Source: Tubiluchus corallicola | Lineage: Eukaryota > Priapulida > Priapulimorpha > Priapulimorphida > Tubiluchidae | Direction: 5' to 3' | NCBI GenBank assembly: GCA_030141605.1 | Contig: JAQGDQ010000521.1 | Span: forward strand, 91,870 to 155,869 | Length of the DNA: 64,000 bases | In this document: positions 36,801 to 47,164 of the stretch, one piece after another | Position numbering within the stretch: position 1 is the stretch's first letter | How the letters are laid out: every line of letters begins with the position of its first letter | The notes under the pieces: generated by a model | Seen by the model: only the letters and a program-made list of their open reading frames with translations | Told to the model about the DNA's origin: nothing | Database searches by the model: none | Translations under genes and position numbers: made by a program

Positions 36801-39800
36801 TTATTTGGTTGTGTGTCACCAGTGGTGTATTGGAGGGGGATCGTGGGGGATCGCCGTCCACCCACTTTTTTTTTAGAAAAAAATCACATTTCAATAAATG
36901 TCTGCTTTTTGTATTCATAAAAGTAAGCATTTTACATCTTTATAGTAAAAAATTTCTATGAACCAAAAATACCCAATTAACAAAATGTGACAAAAAGGGA
37001 TCAATTTTGTTGATTGGGTATGGAGTAAAATTAGACAAGTTGATGGTCGGCTTATATACGGGTTTTTGCAAAAACTGGCCATTTTAAAGCAGTTTTAGGG
37101 GGTCGGCTTATATGCGAGTATATACGGTAGTTATTATCGAAAAATCAGAATGGAATCCAATACCTTAATTATTGATAAGCCAAAACAGTAACAGCCCTGA
37201 TTCAAACAACCAAGAATTTTCTTCTTTTCCAGGAATGTACTCACCCAAACAATTCCTTAACAGTCTGTTCAAATTTCTCTGGATCCGTTGTGAACTTGAT
37301 CTGTATATTGACTTCTGGTTTCGGGGTGTTGTTTATCTGATACAATAACTGCTTCACAATCAACTTTTTCAGTGACAAAATCTCAATAAGATTTCCGTAT
37401 TTGAGAAGCTTTTCTGTAAAACTGTCAAAAGCACAAAATTTATTATCCAAAAAAAAATGACAGATGTAAATACAAGAAATGAAATATCATGTATTCTCTG
37501 GAGAGTTACTATATACCAATATAGTACCAACAGGCTATAGAAAGCAAATAGTAACTTTACGTTAAAAATCCAAGGTCATTAGTCAGTTGCCTATTTTATT
37601 TTTAGAATATTGTACATTGAACACTGCGCTCAAACTGATTAAGTTCCTAGACGACTTCACACAGCAAAGACTATACTGTATTGCACTAAAACATGACATT
37701 TGGCCTAACATTAAACGTATGGGAATTGAAAACAAAAAACCACTGGTGTGACTCCTGTAGAATCCCTACAATAAATTTGTATGACACGATGCTGCTATAA
37801 TATCATGAAACAACTGCACATAACAAGCTAACCAACCTGCATCCATGGTCCATTTTTTCCACAGTTTTGTCAATTGTATGACACATCTCCATCACAGCGA
37901 GTCTCTGAGATGAATGAATATCGGCTAATTTGTTTAACATCTCATCACGGTTTTTCTCTAGCATAGCCTTGTATGTTTGAAATGTTTCATTAATTAAACC
38001 TTTTGCATTATCGTGCTGGAGCTGCAGTTCAGAAAGACCATTCTCTAAACCAGCCGATGCCTCTTCACAGAATTGAATCTAAAAAAAGAGAATCATTTTT
38101 GGACCCGTGAGAGCGACCACATATAGACCATCATATGTTGCCTACTCTGCTTTACTCAATGCTCACTACTAGAATAACTCGATTAGTATTAAAAAATGCT
38201 AAATAAATCAGGCATAAAAAGTAAAATGCTAGTTTTGGGATTACGTCATTAGTTCAGTGTACTCCTCTAGGAGTCAGTCAGCACTGCTGTGACACTCAGA
38301 AATTAATTAACGTTGTGTCCCGTGGTGACTGTTGCAACACTTGCAAACAATACATCCAAAAAAATCCGAATTGTTAATGTTACAGAACAAGAAGCAAATA
38401 CTGTCGAAACAACTAGTTATCAATAATCTGTAAGTTCTAACGAAAAAGATAAACTACCATAGATATTGCATAACCATACAAACTGCTGCATGCTGAACTT
38501 CCTAACTATTGTCAAATGGCTACGCTAGCTAAAAGTCTGCCACCCTCGCATAAATTTATATATACATCTTTTTCTTATACAAAAAATACATGTACATTTC
38601 ACTTGTGCACACTAGACTGTTAGAATTTTGCTACATTAACCAACTGTTAAGAAGTGTAGTACGCACAGCTTCTGAACTTTATTTTAGAACAAATCAGACT
38701 CTTATGTCTTACCATGACTGCTTATTTACAAGAATACATGTTAATGGCACTTCAACAGCAAATAGGTAAAGCTTTGTGTATGCTAAAAAATGGGGTCTCT
38801 ACTGTGTAGCTCCAGCTAGAAGACACACTGCATCAATTCATGATCTAAAAAAGTTTTTTCGCAAAATGTTCCCTGCTTTTATATAAAACCATACCTTTTA
38901 TTCTAGCTAACACCGACTGTTTACTAGCTTGAATGATATGGTTTATAGTGAAGGCAGAAAAAAATTTGTGAAACAACTTTCCAGCAGGCGAGAAGGTTGT
39001 GAGCATGTTACCTGGACCCTACACAACAGGCACAGTCAACAATTTCAAAATTAAATGAAATACTTTATTATCGAGAGTCACAAAGAATCACAATAACCCA
39101 ATGAAACAATAATTCATATAGGTGATTCAGGATGTTTTCCTGTATCCCATCAACAATATACATGTAAAAAATTCCAAGTGTGTGTGTGCTGTGTATACCC
39201 TGTATGCCATCAACAATACACACGTCAAAAATTCCAAGTGTGTACACACAAGATTATGAGTCATAGTTATGAAACTCAACATGCTAATTTAAATTTCGGT
39301 AGTACAATCCAATACTTACAATGTTATAGAATTTTTGCCTGAGAAATATACAAGCAAATTTATAATGCGTATGAATGTGAACAAAACATACAGCCGGTAA
39401 ATTTGGGACAGCAGGCAGCCCCAAAAATTAACATGACTCATAACCATGCTACATATAAAAATAATGTATTCACTTATTACTCACATAGTCATATACCTTA
39501 GTATTTTACAGGAAAGGTCGTCACATGCCCTTTCCGTAACCTCCATCTGCCATGGAGGTAAGGTAAGCTCACCCATTTAAGAATACATGAAATTCAAAGA
39601 TTAAAGGCACCACAACGGAGATAGCTGTAACAGACATAGTCTGTAATGCAATTCGACTCGAAATAAGAAATGTTAAACTAAAATGTAATGTTCTTTTATG
39701 TGAACACAGTGCTTATTGTCTAAACACTTTTATTTCTGCTGATAATGCTGATATTCATTCTGACATTTCTAGTCAGTAAATTACTTCAATGGTTTAACAT

Positions 39801-42800
39801 TTGAAGTACACTATGAGGCACATATTCGGTGCAACATGAGTCAGTACGACTACATGCCCAATATTGTGTTGCGAGGCAATACAATATTATACATACCCAT
39901 TTGTACAACAGGTATACAAATATCTATCACGAAACAAACTGTTTACCAGCTATTTTGATGTATAAAAACACCGCTATTAATAAACCACATACCTTGCTTT
40001 TACTTTCCGTTATTAGCGTGTGAATTTCATCAACTTGTTTCTTTTCACAGTCAGCTACTCTCTCGTAAGTATGATCTGGTTGCTTGTGCTCAGTGACAAT
40101 GCACTCATTGCATATTGGTACCTAAAAATTCATGAAACACTCAAGTTTAAAATGTGGCAACAGCAAAATCAAGAAACAATCAAGAACATTAGACCACCAC
40201 AGAATGTAATACATACATGCACATTTTTCGGGTTACGGGGACCTACAGCTTCACCAGGTTTCACCTCCACTGAACTTTTAACATATTTCTCCCTTACAGG
40301 GGAGGTTAGAAATCAGTCAAACCAAAATTTTCTGAAAACTCTCCAAAAAGGCCTAAATTAGGAGAGCAAATAAGTTTTTAAGCAATGGATCAAATCACTC
40401 TAAGTAATAAAAATTAGCTACAAATTTAAAATTTACCAGACATGTATTGCAGTAATACTTCATCGATTCTCCTGCATGTATTTGACAGAAAAGCGGCTTA
40501 TGAATCGTAAGACCATTCCCACTGTTCTTGATTTCATCAAATGAGACCACCTGCAAAAAAATTTAGTTAAAACACGATAATGGTTCTAATTATAAATGGT
40601 GAACTCAAAATAAGGGACTTCAAATACAAGGGTAGATTAGATAAAACTCTGTTCAAAAATCATTTCATGTTTGTGGTAATATGTTACACCCTGTACAAAA
40701 TCAAACAATAGATACGCTGGGATGGTCAGATGTTTCTCTTAGCGACTGCAAAGTTTTATAAAATTTTACTATTTTATAATCGCAAGAGGCACATGTTTGA
40801 CAACAATGTGCAAAACTCTAGGCTTCTGTTTAAAAAAAACACATTACCTTATGGTTTTCGAAGCATCTCATGTATTGATGGGCCGTCACACAATTCGGAC
40901 ACAAAAAGTTTGCGCAATCACTGCAGCGAGCTACAGCCTTCTCTTTTGCTTTGCAGCTGGTGCAACCAATCTGCCGTTTTTCAATTGCTACCATGTCCAT
41001 CATGTTACAGAGAACAAAGTCCGGTATGAGCCCCTGAATACCTTTCCCATCCAGCCGTGTTTCCTGGGAACAATCCGGGCATGTGACGACATCACGACTT
41101 TTGTCATCTTCTTCTTTATTTTCAGCTTCCAGTTGTTGTAAGCACGTCTCGCAGAAAACGTGAAGGCATGAAAGCACTTTTGGATTTATGAACACTTCAT
41201 TGCATTTCTGACAGACGTGGTCAGCACTTGCGCTATTTTCCATAACTTTGCTCTCATCCTCGGTAAGTTCCTTCATGTCTTCTTGCAGGTCTGGTTTTTC
41301 AGATGTTGTCTTCGGAGATGGCGTACGGCTTGTCATGACTGGCACCGGGGATGTACCTTTAGATGACATGACTATCTGTTTTAGAAATGGTGATGACGTC
41401 CGGATCAATAAATCGCCTGAAACAAAATTTGTGAACTTGAAATAGTGTGCAAGTTAATGCTCCAGACAATAATTCCAGGTCCAGGCTACAATTTGAAATG
41501 AACGTCTGCAAAGTCAAAACAGAATTTTAAGTTCATATACACAGAGACACAAACAGGTTTATTATGCATCTTTAGGCCGACAATAAAAATACTTCTGTTT
41601 CCATCTAATTGCTTAGGGTGATATTTTTTATCATACACCCGGCAGGGAATTTTATAAAAAAATTTATACATTCATATACTTACCTGACGAAGTCATATAA
41701 AAACATTTTTTAATTTAAAACGTAAAGCACAATAATTATTATAACATAATAACGAAGATGAAGCCATGTTTCTCTATGGCTGACTAGGGTTGCCGTTTTA
41801 TAGGATGCTGATTATTGTTTTGGCTAAAAAGTCCTGCATTTTCCTAAATCAGCGTATTAACGGTCGAGTAGTGCTGCCACTTAAATTATAATTACCAGAA
41901 CATAGTCAACGTATGTTCGTACCATACAAAAAAGAGCCTATATGATATTCGATAATTATGCGATGATTTATTAATGTGAAACAATTAACGAAGCGTGAAA
42001 AAATTTAAAACATTACTGCTAACAAATGGGAAATAAGAAAACTTTGATATCAACTGATTTTAAATATCCCACTATTCAGCTTTAAACACTCACAAAGCTT
42101 TAAAAAAATGTTTCCTCCCTCCCAACTGACATCTTTTGAGTTCATGTCGTAAGACAGAAATATTTTTTTTCTGATTTGCCTTCATAGGCAATACCTTCAT
42201 AGCTTGAAACAAAAAAAGAGCAAATTACAAGCGAATTTTCATTCGGCTACTTCGTAAATGAATAGGTTACTGCATTTTTAGCTATAATGACAAACTGTAG
42301 TTTTCAGACTCTTGAAAATTTTTCTAGAAAGATCAACAGTTCAATGTACAATTTGAACAAACAAAAGTGTACTAAAATACTACAACTATCAGCTGTTATG
42401 CGTGTAAAACAGTGTTTAATAATGTAATCAAATCTTGGTAAACAATTATAACCTGATATACTTTGGACTGTCTTGAAGATCGGTAGATAAACTTACCTAC
42501 TTTCAGCTAGGCTGGTTATTTCATAGGCCTATTTAAATGATCAGACATTGTCAAGAAGTCAGGTGAACAGCACAAATTACTGCACTTACGTGACATGTGA
42601 GGACATATCATAATCTTTTGAAACAAAGCAATAATTTTTTTATGCAAGCAACAAAGGTTATATCACAATATACATAGATAGACATACATTTTCATAAATG
42701 CATAAAATTGGGTAACTTTTACTAGCAACTTGCAAAAACTATATTATATTACAGGCATCCACCATCTGACAATAAAGTACTGAACAGTTAATTCTTAGAA

Positions 42801-45800
42801 GCTTTTTTAATGCAATTTTTAATGTGTTCCCAATTATAGGCACCAAAAATGAAAATATAAACCAGTCAAATTTTATAAGCGTTAACACTAGCATTATAGA
42901 ATGGCGCAAATAACTGAACATTGCAAATTTGTTAAACACTAAGCCACAATTTCAAATTCAAGACAATTAAGGATAAATACTTCTTTAGGCCTAGAATGCA
43001 TATACTTAAACTTATATAAAAACTATGTAATACACAAAAGTTATACCAGTTATATTCACTTATCTAACTATATAACTGCACAAAAACATTAAAGATGATG
43101 GCACAATAAAATAAATTTTAATAATTATAAACATAAAGTACAGATAGCAACTTCATGTGATTAGGGAATTCTTCGGAAACACATTCCCTATTCTACAGAA
43201 TATTGAAAACTATAAATTACCACTAGTTACTGAAATGTGCCACCATAAAGAAAAATTACTTTGCAAATACCAGACAGCTCGAAATGAAATGCACCACTCA
43301 ATTTTTATGTCTGTGTTGCCAGACAAGCTCTGGCAAACTAATATTTCAATATGCACAAAGCACCATTCGAATGGATTCAAATTCACCGATAAATGAGTAA
43401 CCTTCAGCTTTTTTAAAAGATGACTGCACATGATGGAGGCTCCAAGTCAATTAAAAGACCACCCGACGGAGTTGGACTTTCGATCTGCCATTTTGATTTC
43501 AACATGGCAGCGATAACATCATTTCTAAGAAAAGCCAAAGCTCTGTCATTTTGCAACAGATCATCATAAAATTTTTAAAAAACATACTAGAAGGAAATCT
43601 GCAACGAGTAACTAAGTCGAATTTTTGATCTGTCACCTTGAATTGCAGCAAGAACCCAAGCACCATCATTTCTAAACAGATCCACCTTGAAACTGCGAAT
43701 AAACATACTTAAACACATTTTACAGAGATCTATTAACAGTGCAGGTTCTTTAATCTGCCATCTTGAATACGGCAAGTACCTCGACCAATAGTTTGAATAA
43801 GTTGTTAGAAACTGATGTATGACAACCCATCAAGTTGTTATGTGCTAAGTTTCCCAGTTTAAATTGACTTTTACATATGGTATTAGCCCGACAATAAAAA
43901 TATTTTTGTTTCTGTCTAATTACCCAGGGAATATTTTTTCCCGGGCACACCCGGCCGAGATTTTATAAACTTTTTTTGTAGATTCATGTACTTACTTGAC
44001 GCAGTCATATAAAACCGTATTTTCTTAATTTAAAACGTATAATCATTATAACATCGTTCTTTCAGGGAAACAGGTACAGCCACGCTAACTCTCGGCCAGG
44101 GTTGCAGTTTTGCATAATGCTCATTGCTCAATCACGCCAACTGATTACAGCAAAATTTTTGTTATGACATAGTACACCTTGTTGCACCTAACTTTTCAAG
44201 TTTAAAACAAACCAAGTTACCTACTGTGCAGTAAAATGAGTTAACTAATTATTCTTGCGCACAACTTTTCAAGAAACATTTTTCTTTTTCCCAAAAGTTG
44301 CAAGACAAATGAGCTGCACGATGCTATGGCGACGGGCTAACAGCAGCTCAGTACAATAAACTATGTGCTCATTGTTATCGTCTGCAGTTCAATTTTGCTG
44401 ACTGAAAGATGGAAATTGCACTACCAACATGCAACACGGATATCCGTACAGATAATTAAATGATGAAAAAACTAAACGTGCGACCCAACAAGACACTGTT
44501 TTTTTAGATGCAGGATCTGGTAATTTTAGGTTTTGGGTCTGCGACCCTAACAGAGCCAGCACACTTTAAGTACTGCTCATGAACTAAGCTTTAGGCCTAC
44601 AAAAGACTAAAAGCTAGTTTGCACAAGTTTAGTTGGTTCTGGCTCATCAGAACTCGAACTACACCCCACTCAATTACACGATTGTGTTGCGGGTCATCCT
44701 TGATGACACACCACAATCGTTGTTGATTCGTTTTTTAAAAATATCCACATCATTAGCACTAAAATCACTTTCGATAAAGCACAAGAAAATCCTCCACTTA
44801 CATAAAGCTTAAAAAATTCGCCTCGAAATTTTATACCACTTACATACTACCTTTTCGTATGCATGGCTTGCATCGATTGTAATGCTGTATAAAATGTGTA
44901 AATTTAAACTCCTGCGATAAATGTTGCCTTTCTTCCCCTGATTTACGTGTTTTAGTGATGTCATGTAATGGCGCCGTTGGAACAGTATTGCGGGAGATTT
45001 AAAATGCAAACAAACAAAAATTCCTTTCAATGGGAGTACGATATGTGCATAAAATTGCTGTAAAGTAATATAATTTTTTCCGAAATGTGATTTTTCTGAA
45101 ACTTACTTCAGGTGCCCCTTTTCTTGGCCTTTAAGGTTGTTACAAGATGATATCCTATATGTATGAGTGTGAAGAAATCCTTTTTTTGTATGTGTACAAG
45201 CACACATTCATAGGTATACTAATTATGGCGTCACAACCTTTAATAGCAGATATCAATCAAAATATTACAATGTTTGTTTAGTTGAAGATTTACCCAAAGA
45301 ATTTCACCATTGACTTTATATAGTTTAGAAACTGTTGGCTTACGATAATCTTTAATATACAAATATTACAAAGGTTCTATTTTTATAAATATATACATAA
45401 GATTTGAGTAATGAGTTTCTAACCTTAAGTCAGAAGTGATAATTCTTTATCTCCAAGACCTAAAAGTCACGTTTCACTAAAGCCAAGCATATCAGGACAA
45501 TCAGTAACTGGTATAGTAATAAAGCAAATAACTATAGCAATTTAAAACTACCATTACTAAAAATAAAAGCTTGTACATTAAAACTAATATAAGGGGTTTA
45601 TCATCACTCTTGGTTGCTTTCGTACGGTGAGTAATATGAGGTTAGGAGGACAGGCGCACTTTTTAAACTAAATAAATGAATAAAAAACCACCTAAACTGC
45701 ACGTGTACCATAAATTTCTAACAAACATCCAGTCATACAATATTAAGAAAACTCAAAAGGTAGGAAAATGAATTATTACGATCACGCGATTATCACTGTT

Positions 45801-46063
45801 AAACCTACTTCACATTAACAATAAAACCAGTACTAGAGAGTAGTAGTAACACCGGGGAGAACCAATCAGCGTGTCACGAACATGCGACATAACCAAGAAA
45901 CATGTAATCAAAATTTAGGGAACTTTTCAAAATCACAAAACATATCAACAACGATGATACGTCACAACAGGAAAATCTACAACAGGCTACTAAACTACAT
46001 TAATATCCAAAACAACACAAATAATCACATACCTTCGCTGCCTAAAGTTATTTCGTCAGTCAT
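29994..46063 (-). CDS. TRIM-NHL protein of the Brat/NCL-1 type, RING retained
   Basis: A complete twelve-exon gene with 2832 coding bases (943 residues). The start at 46063 has an in-frame TAA seven codons upstream. Domain order: C3HC4 RING (C79, C82, C94, H96, C99, C102, C123, C126), B-box 1 (about 162-199), B-box 2 (C222 to H255), coiled coil (about 282-420), a Pro/Ser/Gly/Asn-rich linker (421-674), and NHL repeats (675-943). There is no filamin domain. The NHL part closely resembles Drosophila Brat: [25 protein letters not shown]. Brat and relatives repress mRNA translation by binding RNA through the NHL propeller; the RING suggests ubiquitin ligase activity as well. The linker falls in five small exons with phases 0, 1, 1, 1 and 2 at their ends. 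Brat-type assignment rests on remembered family sequences. Confidence 0.93.
30925..31018 (-). CDS. TRIM-NHL exon 11: linker before NHL
   Basis: Gly/Pro/Asn-rich ([19 protein letters not shown]), then [12 protein letters not shown]. It ends in phase 2 and supplies two bases of the Arg codon of exon 12. Confidence 0.87.
32428..32550 (-). CDS. TRIM-NHL exon 10: linker
   Basis: Asn/Ser/Met-rich ([20 protein letters not shown]). 123 bp and phase 1 on both sides: a symmetric exon that could be skipped without a frameshift. Confidence 0.87.
32930..33003. repeat. ATC/GTC trinucleotide microsatellite
   Basis: Imperfect (ATC)n/(GTC)n run (TCGTCGTCATCATCATCGCC) in TRIM-NHL intron 9, about 36 bases downstream (on the minus strand) of the exon 9 donor. 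Confidence 0.85.
33039..33251 (-). CDS. TRIM-NHL exon 9: linker
   Basis: Gly/Leu/Ser/Ala-rich linker ([20 protein letters not shown]). Acceptor ATTTTCAG, donor GTAAGT, phase 1 on both sides, so its removal would keep the frame. Confidence 0.87.
33570..34065. mobile_element. Degenerate repeat with inverted GGGCC(T)TAGGC ends
   Basis: It begins near AGCGGCGGATTATGATTTTA with TGGGCCTTAGGCTTGAGC. It ends with GGGCCTTAGGCTTCAGCC and a stretch resembling an inverted copy of the start (TATAGGGCTATCCACTAC). No coding capacity. Boundaries are approximate. Confidence 0.4.
33803..33892 (+). repeat. 15-bp tandem repeat, six units
   Basis: Units of GTGTAAACTTRAATT start at 33803, 33818, 33833, 33848, 33863 and 33878. 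The Leu/His/Ser-rich minus-strand frame across it is only the repeat translated. Confidence 0.95.
34976..35156 (-). CDS. TRIM-NHL exon 8: linker
   Basis: [20 protein letters not shown], then a Ser-rich run. 60 codons plus one base. Confidence 0.88.
35515..35570 (+). mobile_element. One end of a pogo/Tigger-like miniature element
   Basis: TATACAGTAACGCCGCTTAA followed by TAGACTCACCTTGGGA resembles position by position the left end of the element at 63265. No matching second end was found nearby. Confidence 0.4.
35644..35791 (-). CDS. TRIM-NHL exon 7: linker
   Basis: Pro/Ser-rich linker ([18 protein letters not shown]). Phase closes to 0 with donor GTAAGT. It has no fold of its own that I recognise. 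Confidence 0.88.
36649..37127. mobile_element. Miniature inverted-repeat element with TA target duplication
   Basis: Perfect terminal inverted repeat of about 25 bp, CCGTATATACTCGCATATAA(GCCGA) on the left and its reverse complement on the right, both flanked by TA. Each arm also has a second, internally inverted copy of the TCGGCTTATAT motif (about 36711 and 37047). The middle is unrelated and non-coding. Confidence 0.75.
37245..37421 (-). CDS. TRIM-NHL exon 6: end of coiled coil
   Basis: It encodes [20 protein letters not shown], typical of the end of the BBC region, then [17 protein letters not shown]. Donor GTGAGT, phase 2. Confidence 0.92.
37837..38078 (-). CDS. TRIM-NHL exon 5: coiled coil
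   Basis: 80 codons plus two bases, Glu/Leu/Lys-rich helical sequence ([19 protein letters not shown] ... [15 protein letters not shown]). This is the BBC-type dimerisation region of TRIM proteins. Confidence 0.9.
39141..39250 (+). repeat. 60-bp tandem duplication
   Basis: Units start TGTATCCCATCAACAATA at 39141 and TGTATGCCATCAACAATA at 39201. Both contain AAAAATTCCAAGTGTGT. Confidence 0.9.
39993..40121 (-). CDS. TRIM-NHL exon 4: end of B-box 2, coiled-coil start
   Basis: 43 codons, [19 protein letters not shown] onward. It completes B-box 2 (C242, C245, H250, H255) and starts the helical region. Confidence 0.92.
40437..40550 (-). CDS. TRIM-NHL exon 3: start of B-box 2
   Basis: 38 codons ending [17 protein letters not shown]. 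It supplies the first four zinc ligands of B-box 2 (C222, H225, C234, C237). Confidence 0.9.
40848..41416 (-). CDS. TRIM-NHL exon 2: RING and B-box 1
   Basis: Acceptor TTTTGTTTCAG, donor GTAATG. It encodes a Ser/Thr/Pro-rich leader, the complete C3HC4 RING (CQKCNEVF ... CLHVFCETC ... CPDC) and B-box 1 ([17 protein letters not shown] ... CPNC ... H). Length 569 bp, ending in phase 0. Confidence 0.93.
41577..41827 (+). repeat. Dispersed repeat family C, copy 1
   Basis: It starts CCGACAATAAAAATACTTCTG and shares ACACCCGGC, TCATATACTTACCTGACG, TTTAATTTAAAACGTA and AGGGTTGC segments with 43888-44131 in the same order and orientation. No terminal repeats were clear. Confidence 0.7.
43888..44131 (+). 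repeat. Dispersed repeat family C, copy 2
   Basis: Direct, diverged copy of 41577-41827, about 2.3 kb away in the same intron. Confidence 0.7.
44775..45134 (+). mobile_element. Non-autonomous dispersed repeat, family A, copy 2 (360 bp)
   Basis: Same orientation and same ends as 18535-19205 (ATAAAGCACAAGAAAA ... TTTCTTGGCCTTTAA), with an internal deletion relative to that copy. It lies in intron 1 of the TRIM-NHL gene. Confidence 0.75.
46033..46063 (-). CDS. TRIM-NHL coding exon 1
   Basis: Ten codons plus one base ([10 protein letters not shown]), donor GTATGTG. A tiny first coding exon separated by a 4.6-kb intron from the RING exon. Confidence 0.8.
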
Positions 46064-46140
46064 TAGATAAGTAATAGTGTATTACCACGTCAAAATATTT
46101 TACTAACGCTTTAATAGAAATGAGAAAAATAATCTCCAAC

Positions 46141-46240
46141 TTTTCAGAGGCCGGCCATATTGCTGTCGAGCCTGTCGTGCAAAGTGCAAACGCACTGCGC
46201 ATGCGACGTAATTCGGCGGGAAAAATGTCATGTGACGTTG
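46141..46240 (-). promoter_or_regulatory. Candidate TRIM-NHL core promoter
   Basis: The only GC-rich island near the start codon. It contains an NRF1-like palindrome TGCGCATGCG (46196-46205), an E2F-like GGCGGGAAAA (46215-46224), an E-box/CRE-like TCATGTGACG (46228-46237) and a YY1-like GCCATATTG near 46155. Motif matches are by eye. Confidence 0.45.
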
Positions 46241-47002
46241 GCAAATTTTTATACAAAGTGACCAGAAATACGTCTGTAATTTTCAGATTTTAATTGGCGG
46301 GGTCTTCGTGTTAACGGGCATTAACGTCTGGAATTAAAAAATAAACAAAACTTGATGCAGAATAAACCAACCTGGTGTGTGTTGGCCACTATTGTAAAGA
46401 AGGGAATAAAATATTAACAAAATGAAGCTGGTAGTCTTTGCATGAAAATAGGGAAGACATGACTATTAAAAATAATTTCTACAACAAATATATATCTGCA
46501 CATGCTCTAAAATTTTGTTAATTTTAATTTTTCTATTTGATTGAGTTACTATGTTGCTGGTTAGTTCACAAGCCTGCTATAAACTACTTAGCTATCTAGA
46601 TTCTAGTCTTATTGAGATGTGCCAAGTAATGCATGTAATTTGCTTTCCAAAACAGCCATGCCGACCAAGCCAGCCAGGCTCACAATATTCACATGCTTAT
46701 GAACATCTAGCAAAAAATGTACTTTTCAATGTCTGTTGGAGCACTACAGAACTGAAGACTTATTCAGCCTAGTCAATATTTAACCTATTTTGCTTTAAAG
46801 GAGCACAAGCTTTACTTAGTTGCAAATGAAGTCACCAGGCATGCACATTTATGTCTAACACACTATAATTAGTGGCTTTTACGAAGTTGGCATTGCCATA
46901 ATATTGTTAAACTATAAAAGAAGCTATTCAAGCAGTTGAGCCTTTGTTGGAAATTGTATAATGTATAGCCTCTACCAATGTATTACAAGATCAACTGGAA
47001 TT

Positions 47003-47164
47003 GTTTGATTCTCTGCACAAAACCACATACATCTCCTAATATTTGAGTGGTTCTTTGTGACCACAACAAAAGTTCATTTGTTTGTTTGATTCTCTGCACA
47101 CAACCGCTTACATCTCCCGATATTTGCGTGGTTCTTTGTGACCACAACAAAAGTTCATTTGTTT
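47003..47164 (+). repeat. 81-bp tandem duplication
   Basis: Two units starting GTTTGATTCTCTGCACA at 47003 and 47084, differing at only a few bases. Both include GTGACCACAACAAAAG. Confidence 0.93.

Larger units (their letters stand above)
31019..40847 (-). other. TRIM-NHL introns 2-10
   Basis: Introns 40551-40847, 40122-40436, 38079-39992, 37422-37836, 35792-37244, 35157-35643, 33252-34975, 32551-33038 and 31019-32427, with exons listed separately. They hold the repeats annotated at 32930-33003, 33570-34065, 35515-35570, 36649-37127 and 39141-39250. The remaining sequence is A-rich on the plus strand with nothing recognised. Confidence 0.8.
41417..46032 (-). other. TRIM-NHL intron 1 (4.6 kb)
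   Basis: It contains both copies of a 250-bp dispersed repeat (41577-41827 and 43888-44131) and the 360-bp family A element (44775-45134). No coding sequence recognised. Confidence 0.8.

Noticed and set aside
46056-46256. 66-codon minus-strand frame over the TRIM-NHL start region
   Set aside because: It overlaps the promoter-like island in a different frame from the exon that splices correctly to the RING exon.
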